Positions 45,452 to 53,461 of a DNA stretch of 64,000 bases are shown here, one piece after another (within the stretch, counting starts at the first letter, position 1; each line of letters begins with the position of its first letter). Position numbers and translations under genes: made by a program. Under the pieces are notes generated by a model, which saw only the letters and a list, made by a program, of their open reading frames with translations, was not told where the DNA came from and ran no database searches. Source of the DNA: Xylanibacter rarus (GTDB lineage: Bacteria; Bacteroidota; Bacteroidia; Bacteroidales; Bacteroidaceae); NCBI RefSeq assembly GCF_001275135.1, contig NZ_LFQU01000001.1, positions 1-64,000 of the forward strand, given 5' to 3'.

Positions 45452-46290
45452 AACGCATACTTACAATACTGACAATAGCCGTGGCCGTAACCCTTACGGC
45501 GGCTGCAAAGGGCAGACAGCTGCTCATTCTGCACACCAACGACACTCACAGCTGCGTGCTTCCGCTCAACCCTAACCTTGCCGACACCATGCTCGCCGGC
45601 CGTGGCGGCTTCTTGCGCCGTGCAGCCATGATTGACCAGATGCGCAAGGAGGACAAGGACCTGCTGCTGCTCGACAGCGGCGACTTCTCGCAGGGCTCGC
45701 CATATTACACCATGTTCAAAGGCGACGTTGAGACAGAGCTGATGAACATCATGGGATACGATGCGGCAACGATAGGCAACCACGAGTTCGACTTCGGTCT
45801 CGAAAACATGGCAAGAATATTCAGAAAGGCAAAGTTCCCCATCGTCTGCGCCAACTACGACTTTACGGGCACCGTGGTAGAAGGCCTTGTTAAGCCCTAC
45901 GTCATAATAAAGCGCAAAGGAGTGAGGATAGGCATCTTCGGACTTTCGCCAAAGCTCGATGGTCTGGTCATGGCAAGCACCTGCGCCGGAGTCAGATACA
46001 GCGACCCGATAAAGACGGCAAACGCAGTGGCCGACAAGCTGAAGAACGAGGAGAAGTGCGACGTGGTGATATGTCTGTCTCACCTCGGATGGGACGAGGC
46101 CGGACTCAACGACATGGAGATGATGGCAAAGACACGAAACATCGACCTCGTGCTGGGCGGCCACTCTCACTCTTATTTTAAGATGCTCAACCATGTGCGC
46201 AACCTCGACGGCAAGGACGTTCCTAACGACCAGAACGGCAAGCACGGCATATTTGTGGGCAAGATAACGCTCAGCCTCGAGAAGAGATAA
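45448..46290 (+). CDS. 5'-nucleotidase N-terminal metallophosphatase domain
   Basis: 280 aa with signal peptide (about 1-20) but no lipobox. Calcineurin-like metal-binding motifs are all present: HTNDTHS (29-35), LLLDSGDFSQGS, TIGNHEFDFG, LSHLG and GGHSHSYF. It catalyses hydrolysis of nucleotides or related phosphoesters in the periplasm; without the partner at 44681 it would lack the nucleoside-binding domain. The order is the reverse of the domain order in the one-chain enzyme. Confidence 0.92.
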   Translation: MKRILTILTIAVAVTLTAAAKGRQLLILHTNDTHSCVLPLNPNLADTMLAGRGGFLRRAAMIDQMRKEDKDLLLLDSGDFSQGSPYYTMFKGDVETELMNIMGYDAATIGNHEFDFGLENMARIFRKAKFPIVCANYDFTGTVVEGLVKPYVIIKRKGVRIGIFGLSPKLDGLVMASTCAGVRYSDPIKTANAVADKLKNEEKCDVVICLSHLGWDEAGLNDMEMMAKTRNIDLVLGGHSHSYFKMLNHVRNLDGKDVPNDQNGKHGIFVGKITLSLEKR

Positions 46291-46403
46291 CCCCCGCCGG
46301 TGCACTTACGTCATGGCTTATGACATGTGCCGGGATGTCATTTTTATGCCTTTTTCACACAGCCGGATGTAATATCGGCGTCAATAAATCGTTATATTAT
46401 CAA

Positions 46404-47147
46404 ATGAAAAGACTGTTCACCATAATAACCGTCCTGACAGCTGCACTATGCGCCATGGCACAGGGCAAGACCGTTCAAAACAGACCTTACACCGACCTGA
46501 GGCCGTTTCACTTCGGAGTGGTGGTAGGCATGCACCTTCAGGACATCGAGTTTATGAACGTCGGTCCGCAGATTATTACAGGCGCCGACGGGACAACGGC
46601 CGAAAAAGTCATCACCTGCGACCAGGACAGATGGGACCCGGGATTCACCGTGGGCGTGCTGGGCGAGTTCCGCCTGAGCAATAATTTCGCGTTCCGCATA
46701 GCTCCCGCCATGTATTTCGGCAACAGACACATCACCCTGACTAACCTCACCGACAAGCTTGAGAACGGTGAATATGTCACGCAGAGACAGGATCTTAAGA
46801 CGGTGTATATATCATCGGCACTCAATCTGCTGTTCAGCGCCCCCAGACTCAACAACACGCGTCCGTATCTCATGGCCGGAATAAACCCCATGATAAACCT
46901 TTCGGGCAAGGACAACGACTACATAAAGCTGAAGCGTTACGACGTGTTCCTCGAATTTGGTCTGGGCTGCGACTTCTATCTGCCTTATTTCAAGCTGCGC
47001 CCCGAACTGAAGTTCTGCTATGGACTGATCAACAGTCTCGACACCAGCCATCCCGACAAGCTGAAAGACCAGAACATGATCATGTATGCCAAGTCGGTCA
47101 AGGAGGCACGCAGCAAGATGATAGTATTGTCGTTCTATTTTGAATAG
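46404..47147 (+). CDS. PorT-like outer-membrane beta-barrel protein
   Basis: 247 aa from MKRLFTIITVLTAALCAMAQ; 28 upstream in-frame codons are rejected because they do not make a signal peptide. After the signal peptide comes the PorT pattern RPFHFGVVVGMHLQDIEFMN, VGVLGEFRLSNNFAFRIAPAMYFGNR and the closing strand SKMIVLSFYFE with C-terminal aromatic. Length equals the PorT of Porphyromonas, which is needed for type IX secretion. The orthology is likely but not certain, since small barrels look alike; no other por/spr genes are nearby. Confidence 0.78.
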   Translation: MKRLFTIITVLTAALCAMAQGKTVQNRPYTDLRPFHFGVVVGMHLQDIEFMNVGPQIITGADGTTAEKVITCDQDRWDPGFTVGVLGEFRLSNNFAFRIAPAMYFGNRHITLTNLTDKLENGEYVTQRQDLKTVYISSALNLLFSAPRLNNTRPYLMAGINPMINLSGKDNDYIKLKRYDVFLEFGLGCDFYLPYFKLRPELKFCYGLINSLDTSHPDKLKDQNMIMYAKSVKEARSKMIVLSFYFE

Positions 47148-47213
47148 ACAGACTGCAATCGTTAAATAAATTAAAAACAGATACCTAAAATTAGGTATTT
47201 AAAATAAAAGCAC

Positions 47214-47221
47214 TACCTTTG
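47214..47221 (+). promoter_or_regulatory. Promoter (-7 box) of the ferredoxin gene
   Basis: TACCTTTG is an exact -7 match, 55 nt before the ATG. A small palindrome (ACCTAAAATTAGGT, 47183-47196) sits where the -33 element would be and could be an operator. Confidence 0.55.
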
Positions 47222-47276
47222 CAATGTACGAAAATAGGTACAAAAACATTATTAATTAAATAAAAACAAGATTATC

Positions 47277-47444
47277 ATGGCTTACGTAATTGGTGACGAT
47301 TGTATCGCTTGCGGTACATGTATCGACGAATGTCCGGCAGGAGCTATTTCTGAAGGCGAAAAATATTCTATCAATCCTGACATGTGCACAGAGTGTGGCA
47401 CTTGCGCAGATGTTTGTCCTTCAGAGGCTATCAGCCTTCCTTAA
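47277..47444 (+). CDS. fdx: 2[4Fe-4S] ferredoxin, 55 aa
   Basis: A short cytoplasmic electron carrier, MAYVIGDDCIACGTCIDECP at its start. Two complete cluster motifs: C9-x2-C12-x2-C15-x3-C19-P and C37-x2-C40-x2-C43-x3-C47-P, the clostridial type. It probably serves pyruvate:ferredoxin oxidoreductase or hydrogenase-type enzymes encoded elsewhere (inference). Codon bias is strong, and it has its own promoter and terminator, so it is expressed alone and probably at a high level. Confidence 0.96.
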   Translation: MAYVIGDDCIACGTCIDECPAGAISEGEKYSINPDMCTECGTCADVCPSEAISLP

Positions 47445-47468
47445 GGAATTGCTCCAGGAAATTCTATT

Positions 47469-47506
47469 AAGGCGGTCCGTTTATTACGGCCGCCTTATTT
47501 TATTTT
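47469..47506 (+). terminator. Terminator of the ferredoxin gene
   Basis: AAGGCGGtCCGT pairs with TACGGcCGCCTT, followed by ATTTTATTTTA. Confidence 0.9.
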
Positions 47507-47627
47507 ATGCCTCTACACGGCCGTCAACGCTTAAATTATGGGTACAGACTTGTTATTCTTTTGACACAATCATATTACCTATAAAAACACTTTTGTAAAT
47601 TTTTTGGGAAAATAACAGCAAACAGAT

Positions 47628-49715
47628 ATGAAAATAAAAGTATTGTGCGGCATATTCAGCCTTTCTGCACTTACATGTGCGGCACAGACTGCAACACCCG
47701 ACGATTCGCTGCGGATGGACAGCATCATACACAATCTGCCGGAAGTGATGGTGAGCGGCGAACGCCCCATGGTAAAGGTGAAAGGCAGCGCACTGGTGTA
47801 TGATATCAAGCGAATAACCGAAAAGAAGCCCGTGGACAACGCATACGACGCGCTGAAGGAACTGCCGGGCGTGGTGGAAATGAACGGACAGCTGACGCTT
47901 GGCGGACAGGGCGCCACGGTGATATTGGACGGACAGGTGACAAACCTTACACAGGAACAGCTCACGCAGGTGCTGAAGAGCGTACCCGAAGACAGACTCG
48001 CAGATGTTGAGATAATGTATAACGCACCGGCTAAATATAACGTAAGAGGTGCGTGCATAAACATAAACTTCCTGCATGAGACGGCACAGGAACAGAGACT
48101 GACGGGCGAGGTGTTCGGTGTTTACGACCAAAGTCACGACGCTGCGTTTCAGGAACGTGCCAGTCTGGTGTACGTCGGCAAGAAGATGAGCATCGACTTC
48201 ATGTACTCGCACGACCACGGAAATTCGTACAAGACAACTGAAACCGACTCGCACCATAGTCTTAACGACGGCAACGTGTATGACATCTCGACATTTCAAC
48301 GCAGCCGTACACGCGGACATAACCATCAGATGCGCCTGTCGATGGGATATAACTTTGCCGAAAACCATAACCTAAACGTTACTTACTACGGCTCTTACGC
48401 TCCGGGACATACAAAACAGGAAACCACGGGGTCAATAAATTCAAAATACGGCATCGACTCTGACCCGTGGACTCATGACATTGCCGTCGACTACAAGATG
48501 CCGTTCGGCACTAACATCGGCGCTGAATATACGTTCTATAAGGCTCCGCAGACGCAGACACAAAGCAGCGTATTGACTGACGGCTCGCTCGACTATGTGT
48601 CTGACAGCCGGCAGAAGCTGAACATCTGGAAGGTGTATGTAAAGCAAGACCATACGCTGAAGAACGGATGGGGACTGAACTACGGCGCGACTTATTCTAC
48701 AAGTTCGGACAACAGTTATCAGAATTACCTTAGCACGGTAAACAGGCCTCAGGACCTGCCTGACAATATCAGCGCAAGCAAGCGCGAGAACATCGTGAAC
48801 ATATACGCCGGATTCAACAAGAACTTCAATAACAAGCTGATAATAGACGCGTCGCTGGCTGCCGAATATTATAACAATCCTTCATGGAACGAATGGAACT
48901 GGTTGCCTACCGTCAACGCAACATGGATTCCGTCGCAGGGACACATCCTTCAGTTCGGCTTCAGCAGCTACAGCACTTATCCCGAATATTGGGCAGTGCA
49001 GAACTTCATGAGCTACAACAACGGCGGATATGGTGTGATTGTGGGCAATCCGGAACTTAAGCCCATGCGCGAATATTCGGCACAGCTCACTTATGTGTTG
49101 AAAAACAAATATGTGTTCAGAGGATGGTTTACGCATACTGACGACCTGTTCATGCAGACTCTTTATCAGCAGCCTGACGTGCTGAGAGAAACCTTTAAGG
49201 TGATGAACTTCGACTTCCAGCAGCAGGCAGGACTCATGGCGGCTGTTCCGCTGAAACTTGGCAAATGGTATAGTGCCAACCTTACAGCCTTGGGTGTATG
49301 GCTCAGACAGAAAGACTCCGACTTCTACGACATTCCGTTCGACCGCGACATCGTGTACGGAATGTTCACGCTGCGCAACGACTTCCACATTTCGTCGCAG
49401 CCAGAAATAACGCTTTCTGTAAACGGCATGGTGCGAACCAAGGCACTTCAGGCCGACTATGATCTGCCTGCATCGGGCAACGTGGACGCAGCCCTGCAGA
49501 TAAAGTTCCTGAAGAACAAGCGTGCAACGCTGAAACTCTACTGTGCTGATATATTCGAGACGGCGCAGATTAATCCCTACATCAACTTCAAGGGGCAGCG
49601 TCTTGACATGGACATGTCGAGCTATCGCCATTTCGGCGTGTCGTTCAGCTATGCTTTCGGCAATTATAAAGAAAAAGAACACAAAAAAGTTGACACATCG
49701 AGATTCCTGAAATAG
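47628..49715 (+). CDS. TonB-receptor-like outer-membrane beta-barrel protein
   Basis: 695 aa. Signal peptide (1-19, AQ at the cleavage site) followed directly by a plug-like domain: LPEVMVSGERPMVKVKGSALVYDIKRI, AYDALKELPGVVEMNGQLTLGGQGATVILDG, VEIMYNAPAKYNVRG. The remainder is a 22-strand-type barrel ending in FGVSFSYAFGNY plus a charged tail. The N-terminal carboxypeptidase-like domain of SusC-type and STN-type receptors is missing. It fits the OMP_b-brl_3 group of unknown substrate. No SusD partner is nearby. It is preceded by the ferredoxin terminator. Confidence 0.87.
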   Translation: MKIKVLCGIFSLSALTCAAQTATPDDSLRMDSIIHNLPEVMVSGERPMVKVKGSALVYDIKRITEKKPVDNAYDALKELPGVVEMNGQLTLGGQGATVILDGQVTNLTQEQLTQVLKSVPEDRLADVEIMYNAPAKYNVRGACININFLHETAQEQRLTGEVFGVYDQSHDAAFQERASLVYVGKKMSIDFMYSHDHGNSYKTTETDSHHSLNDGNVYDISTFQRSRTRGHNHQMRLSMGYNFAENHNLNVTYYGSYAPGHTKQETTGSINSKYGIDSDPWTHDIAVDYKMPFGTNIGAEYTFYKAPQTQTQSSVLTDGSLDYVSDSRQKLNIWKVYVKQDHTLKNGWGLNYGATYSTSSDNSYQNYLSTVNRPQDLPDNISASKRENIVNIYAGFNKNFNNKLIIDASLAAEYYNNPSWNEWNWLPTVNATWIPSQGHILQFGFSSYSTYPEYWAVQNFMSYNNGGYGVIVGNPELKPMREYSAQLTYVLKNKYVFRGWFTHTDDLFMQTLYQQPDVLRETFKVMNFDFQQQAGLMAAVPLKLGKWYSANLTALGVWLRQKDSDFYDIPFDRDIVYGMFTLRNDFHISSQPEITLSVNGMVRTKALQADYDLPASGNVDAALQIKFLKNKRATLKLYCADIFETAQINPYINFKGQRLDMDMSSYRHFGVSFSYAFGNYKEKEHKKVDTSRFLK

Positions 49716-49806
49716 CATCTTTGCCAAGTTGCCCATGCTTCAGTTATGCTGACGGCACGCGCAGCTGATGCGGTCATATAGATAATATTTACAGAATCAT
49801 CACGCA

Positions 49807-49850
49807 ACAGGCATCCTGCTTCATCGTCAGTAGAATGCCTGTTTTTGTTT
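49807..49850 (+). terminator. Terminator of the 47628 receptor-like gene
   Basis: ACAGGCAT (49807-49814) pairs with ATGCCTGT (49835-49842) and TTTTGTTTT follows. Downstream, 49925-49975 holds a weak match to the structured leader element (CTTTATATCGAGC...CGTTCGCTTT) upstream of the LpxH-like gene; the rest to 50125 shows nothing. Confidence 0.85.
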
Positions 49851-50125
49851 TACACAAACCATAATAAAGCATATTCCGTATTGCCGTTTTATCCAAAATC
49901 AGGCATCAGGATACAGTCTGTATTTTGCTTTATATCGAGCTTATTGCCGTTCGCTTTAACCCCATCGCAATATGTGCCAACACAATTTTACCTAAATGTA
50001 ATTTGTTCAACATATCATTGACACATCTATTTTGCAACTTTGCGGCAGAAACATTTAGAACGTAACGAAGCGGCTGTTGCCGTCTGCGGCAGCCGGCATT
50101 CGCTCGAAATATACTTTATGACATT

Positions 50126-50914
50126 ATGCGTCTGCGTAAATTTTATTCAACGATAGTGCTGTCCGACATACATCTTGGCACGACACACTCAAAGACAACA
50201 GAAGTTACTGATTTTCTGAAGTCGGTCAACTGCCGCCGCCTCATTCTCGACGGCGACATAATAGACGGCTGGGCACTGCGCAAGGGCGGCACGCGCAAAT
50301 GGCAGCCCAAACACACCGACTTCTTCAAGGTGATAATGAAGATGATGGAGAAACAGGGCACCGAAATAATATACGTCAGGGGCAACCACGACGACTTTAT
50401 CGACAGCATGGTGCCGTTCACGTTCTACAATATACGCTTCGTCAAGGACTTTATACACGAGAGCCACGGCCGTCGCTATTATGTTACTCACGGCGACATC
50501 TTCGACACTGTCACCAGCAACATGAAGTGGCTTGCCATGCTCGGCGACGTGGGCTATACGTTTCTGTTGTGGCTTAACAAGATATACAACAACTACCGCA
50601 CCGCCCACGGCAAGCCTTACTATTCGCTGTCGCAGGCCATCAAGCAGAAAGTGAAGTCGGCTGTGTCTTATATATCCGACTTTGAGCAGGAGCTTGTAAG
50701 GCTCGCGAGGGCACGCCGCTGCGACGGAGTTATTTGCGGACACATACACCATCCGGCCGACACATATTATGGCGACATCCACTATCTCAACTCTGGCGAC
50801 TGGGTTGAAACGATGTCGGCACTTGCCGAAGACGAAAACGGCAACTGGTCGGTGATAAGATACGGCGACATGCTTGCCGGCAACCGCATGCCTGAAAGGC
50901 AGATAGCATCGTGA
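50126..50914 (+). CDS. LpxH-like UDP-2,3-diacylglucosamine diphosphatase / metallophosphoesterase
   Basis: 262 aa, a single calcineurin-like phosphoesterase domain. Metal ligands: LSDIHLG (12-18), DGDIIDGW (41-48), RGNHDD (92-97), VTHGDIFD and GHIHHPAD. The set and spacing fit the LpxH/YbbF group, which cuts UDP-diacylglucosamine in lipid A synthesis, with an N-terminal FYSTIVLSDIHLGTTHSKT. Many Bacteroidetes have such a protein besides other lipid A enzymes, so substrate is inferred. It is cytoplasmic or membrane-associated; no signal peptide. Confidence 0.83.
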   Translation: MRLRKFYSTIVLSDIHLGTTHSKTTEVTDFLKSVNCRRLILDGDIIDGWALRKGGTRKWQPKHTDFFKVIMKMMEKQGTEIIYVRGNHDDFIDSMVPFTFYNIRFVKDFIHESHGRRYYVTHGDIFDTVTSNMKWLAMLGDVGYTFLLWLNKIYNNYRTAHGKPYYSLSQAIKQKVKSAVSYISDFEQELVRLARARRCDGVICGHIHHPADTYYGDIHYLNSGDWVETMSALAEDENGNWSVIRYGDMLAGNRMPERQIAS

Positions 50915-51073
50915 CGGCTGTGCAGTGGGGCTGTACGTGCGCAGAAGATGCTGCGCGATAAGCAATATTCAGATTCTTTTCCTCCCGGCTGTGACAGTCG
51001 GATTATCACTATACTGATTTTTTATTGGTACAAGACTTGTGGCTGATTGCATGTTCTTGTTATGACAGACGGC

Positions 51074-51113
51074 CGTGCTCCGCTGGATTTTTCCTCGGGG
51101 CACGCCTTTTTCT
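51074..51113 (+). terminator. Terminator after the LpxH-like gene
   Basis: CGTGCTCCG pairs with CGGGGCACG (one G-U), followed by CCTTTTTCTT. It lies 160 nt after the stop. The rest of 50915-51292 has no gene and no clear -7 box for the next one. Confidence 0.65.
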
Positions 51114-51292
51114 TGCCGTTTCTGTAACGGCTTTTTCCCTCTGTTTTTCCCTTTTATACAAGGCTTTCCACTGTCTGCAAACATTTTTCTGAAAAAAATG
51201 CGGAAACAGGATAGGGGTATTTTGTTGAGGCTGCGTTATAGGAGCAAAGAGAGACAAAAGTAAATAATATTAACAATAAAAAATCGAGCATT

Positions 51293-51895
51293 ATGAAATT
51301 TAAAGTATTTGTATTATCTTTGTGCATTTTCGCAGGTGTCAACATGGCTAACGCCCAGGACAACAGACATGAGATACGTGTTTCGGTGAGTGACGGACTG
51401 ACACAGAGCGCAGTCGATGTGCTTGGACTCGGACTTGCAGATGCCGTTACCGGCAGCAAGCGCACAGACGAGAAAGCCTCGATAGTTTACGGACTCGGCT
51501 ACCGCTATGCCGTCGGACGCTTCCGCGTAGGTGCCGACCTCGGCTTCGCCCACACAACAAGCAAGCTGACGCTCTTGGGCGACAAGATGCCTTCGATAAA
51601 AGAACGCGAGCTCAACTTCATGATACTGCCCACGGCAGAGTTTGTTTATCTTAAAAGCAGACTTGTTGAGCTTTACGGAAATGCGTCGGCCGGAGTGAGC
51701 CTGAAACGCCACACCGAAACCGGACTGACAGAAGCCGGAAAGGCTGCTGCCGCCAAAGCCGACCTTAACACGTCGTTTGCATATCAGGTTAATCCTATAG
51801 CGCTGCGTGTTGGCAACGAGACGATAGGTGCGTTCGTTGAGGCCGGACTCGGTCACAAGGGCTTCGTTACAGCCGGCTTGAGCTTCAGATTTTAG
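51293..51895 (+). CDS. Small outer-membrane beta-barrel protein
   Basis: 200 aa. Signal peptide (1-21, NAQ at cleavage), then alternating strands: HEIRVSVSDGLTQSAVD, IVYGLGYRYAVGRFRVGADLGFAHTTSKL, and the last strand AGLGHKGFVTAGLSFRF ending in the C-terminal Phe required for barrel assembly. No family recognised. Its stop is 25 nt before the sigma-factor start, so it is probably co-transcribed with, or regulated by, the signalling cassette that follows. Confidence 0.8.
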   Translation: MKFKVFVLSLCIFAGVNMANAQDNRHEIRVSVSDGLTQSAVDVLGLGLADAVTGSKRTDEKASIVYGLGYRYAVGRFRVGADLGFAHTTSKLTLLGDKMPSIKERELNFMILPTAEFVYLKSRLVELYGNASAGVSLKRHTETGLTEAGKAAAAKADLNTSFAYQVNPIALRVGNETIGAFVEAGLGHKGFVTAGLSFRF

Positions 51896-51920
51896 TTATT
51901 TGTAATTATATGCGTACGCA

Positions 51921-52487
51921 ATGATGAAAGTCAGTAGAAAAGAGCTTTTTAAATCGAGATTTCTGAAACATTATCCGAGGCTATGCTGCATAGCCTACGG
52001 ATATGTTTCAGACAGGGCCGACTCTGAAGACATTGTTCAGGAGCTGTTCGTCAGCGTGTGGGACAAGAATCTCGACGACATGCCTGAAAATGAGTTTGCC
52101 GCATACATAACCACAGCCGTGCGAAACCGCTGCATTTCGTTCTTGCGTAAGCGTACATGCGACATTGTGCCGATTGACGGCCGGCAGGTAAGCGCCGAGA
52201 CAATGGCTGCCGACGAAGTACATTGCAGCGATGAACCTACTATGGAGGAGAGGCTCGAGGCCGCCTTGGCTACGTTGCCCACGCGGTGCAGGGACATCTT
52301 CATGATGGCTAAGCTGCACGGAATGAAGTACCGCGAGATAGCCTCGAGCCTTAACCTGTCGGAAAAGACTGTCGAAAACCAGATGACAAAGGCTCTGAAG
52401 CTGCTGCGTCAGTATGCCGCCGCCAACAGTTTTGTAGTGACGGTTCTTGTAACAATCATTTTATCAATTATTTTAAATCGGGAATAA
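51921..52487 (+). CDS. ECF-type RNA polymerase sigma factor
   Basis: 188 aa. Region 2 (about 10-75): FLKHYPRLCCIAYGYVSDRADSEDIVQELFVSVWDK. Region 4 (about 115-165): LATLPTRCRDIFMMAKLHGMKYREIASSLNLSEKTVENQMTKALKLLR. It matches the FecI-like Bacteroidetes group. After region 4 there is a hydrophobic tail, NSFVVTVLVTIILSIILNRE, long enough to cross or dip into the membrane. The FecR gene starts 2 nt after the stop. A second Met is the second codon; either could be used. Confidence 0.94.
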   Translation: MMKVSRKELFKSRFLKHYPRLCCIAYGYVSDRADSEDIVQELFVSVWDKNLDDMPENEFAAYITTAVRNRCISFLRKRTCDIVPIDGRQVSAETMAADEVHCSDEPTMEERLEAALATLPTRCRDIFMMAKLHGMKYREIASSLNLSEKTVENQMTKALKLLRQYAAANSFVVTVLVTIILSIILNRE

Positions 52488-52489
52488 AG

Positions 52490-53461
52490 ATGAACAGCAA
52501 TGAAGATATCAACGGGTTGCTTGCGAGGCATTTTGCCCATGAAGGGCTTACGCCGAGGCAGCAGAGCGTGCTCGACAGCTGGATAAAGGCTAATGAAGGA
52601 GAGTATGAAAAGCTGAAGAAGCTTATGGGTGCGCCTGTTGCCACGCCCGACCCGGCCACATTCGATGCCGGTGCTGCCTGGCGCAAGGTTGAGCCGCGGC
52701 TCAGCGGCAGCCGTTTATGGCACGGTCTGCACCGCAGGGCTATGCTTATTGTGTCGGTGGCGGCTGCGCTGCTGCTCATGGTTGTCCTTGCGCTGCCGTA
52801 TCTTTCGGGCAGCCGCGGCTCGGACGTTATGCAGTATGCCAACAACGGAACCGTGGAGCAGCACATCATCCTGCCCGACAGTTCGGAGGTGCTGCTCTAT
52901 CCTGAAGCCACGCTGGCCTACAGCGACAAGGGTGTCGACAGGGTGCGCACAGCCCGCCTGAGCGGCAAGGCCTTCTTCAAGGTCAAGAAGCTGCACGGCG
53001 CAAGCTTTAAGGTAGAGACCGGCGTGATGAACGTTACGGTGATGGGCACCTCGTTTCTTGTAGACGCCACTCATGGCGGCCACGCCGGAGTGTATGTCAA
53101 GACCGGAAAGGTTAAGGTTGCCACTGATCGCGCAAGCGTTGTCATAGAGGCAAACGAGAAGGCCGAGCTCATAGACGGAGAACTGCGCACCGGAGTGATA
53201 GGCTCGCCCGCCACGCGTTTCGGCAGCGATGATGCCGACGTGTCGATGGTGTTCAGCAACGAGCCTCTGCCAAAGGTGGTGAGCGAGATAGAGAGCAACA
53301 CCGGCATACGCATTGACCTCGGTGCTGGCCTTGACGACAACTTCATAACAACCCGCATCGACGGTGCCGACGGCGACGAGATAGTGAAGGAACTGGCATT
53401 TGTCTGCGGATGCAAGTATAAGACGGTGGTGGCCGGTAAACATTACATGCTATATAAATGA
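52490..53461 (+). CDS. FecR-type anti-sigma factor
   Basis: 323 aa. N-terminal cytoplasmic sigma-binding part (1-80: LLARHFAHEGLTPRQQSVLDSWI), one membrane helix (about 84-103), then the periplasmic FecR domain: VEQHIILPDSSEVLLYPEATLAYSDKG, SGKAFFKVKKLHGASFKVETGVMNVTVMGTSFLVDA, and the C-terminal secretin/TonB-like LPKVVSEIESNTGIRIDLGAGLDDNFITTRIDG. It holds the sigma factor until the receptor is occupied. It overlaps the receptor gene by 4 nt. Confidence 0.94.
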   Translation: MNSNEDINGLLARHFAHEGLTPRQQSVLDSWIKANEGEYEKLKKLMGAPVATPDPATFDAGAAWRKVEPRLSGSRLWHGLHRRAMLIVSVAAALLLMVVLALPYLSGSRGSDVMQYANNGTVEQHIILPDSSEVLLYPEATLAYSDKGVDRVRTARLSGKAFFKVKKLHGASFKVETGVMNVTVMGTSFLVDATHGGHAGVYVKTGKVKVATDRASVVIEANEKAELIDGELRTGVIGSPATRFGSDDADVSMVFSNEPLPKVVSEIESNTGIRIDLGAGLDDNFITTRIDGADGDEIVKELAFVCGCKYKTVVAGKHYMLYK

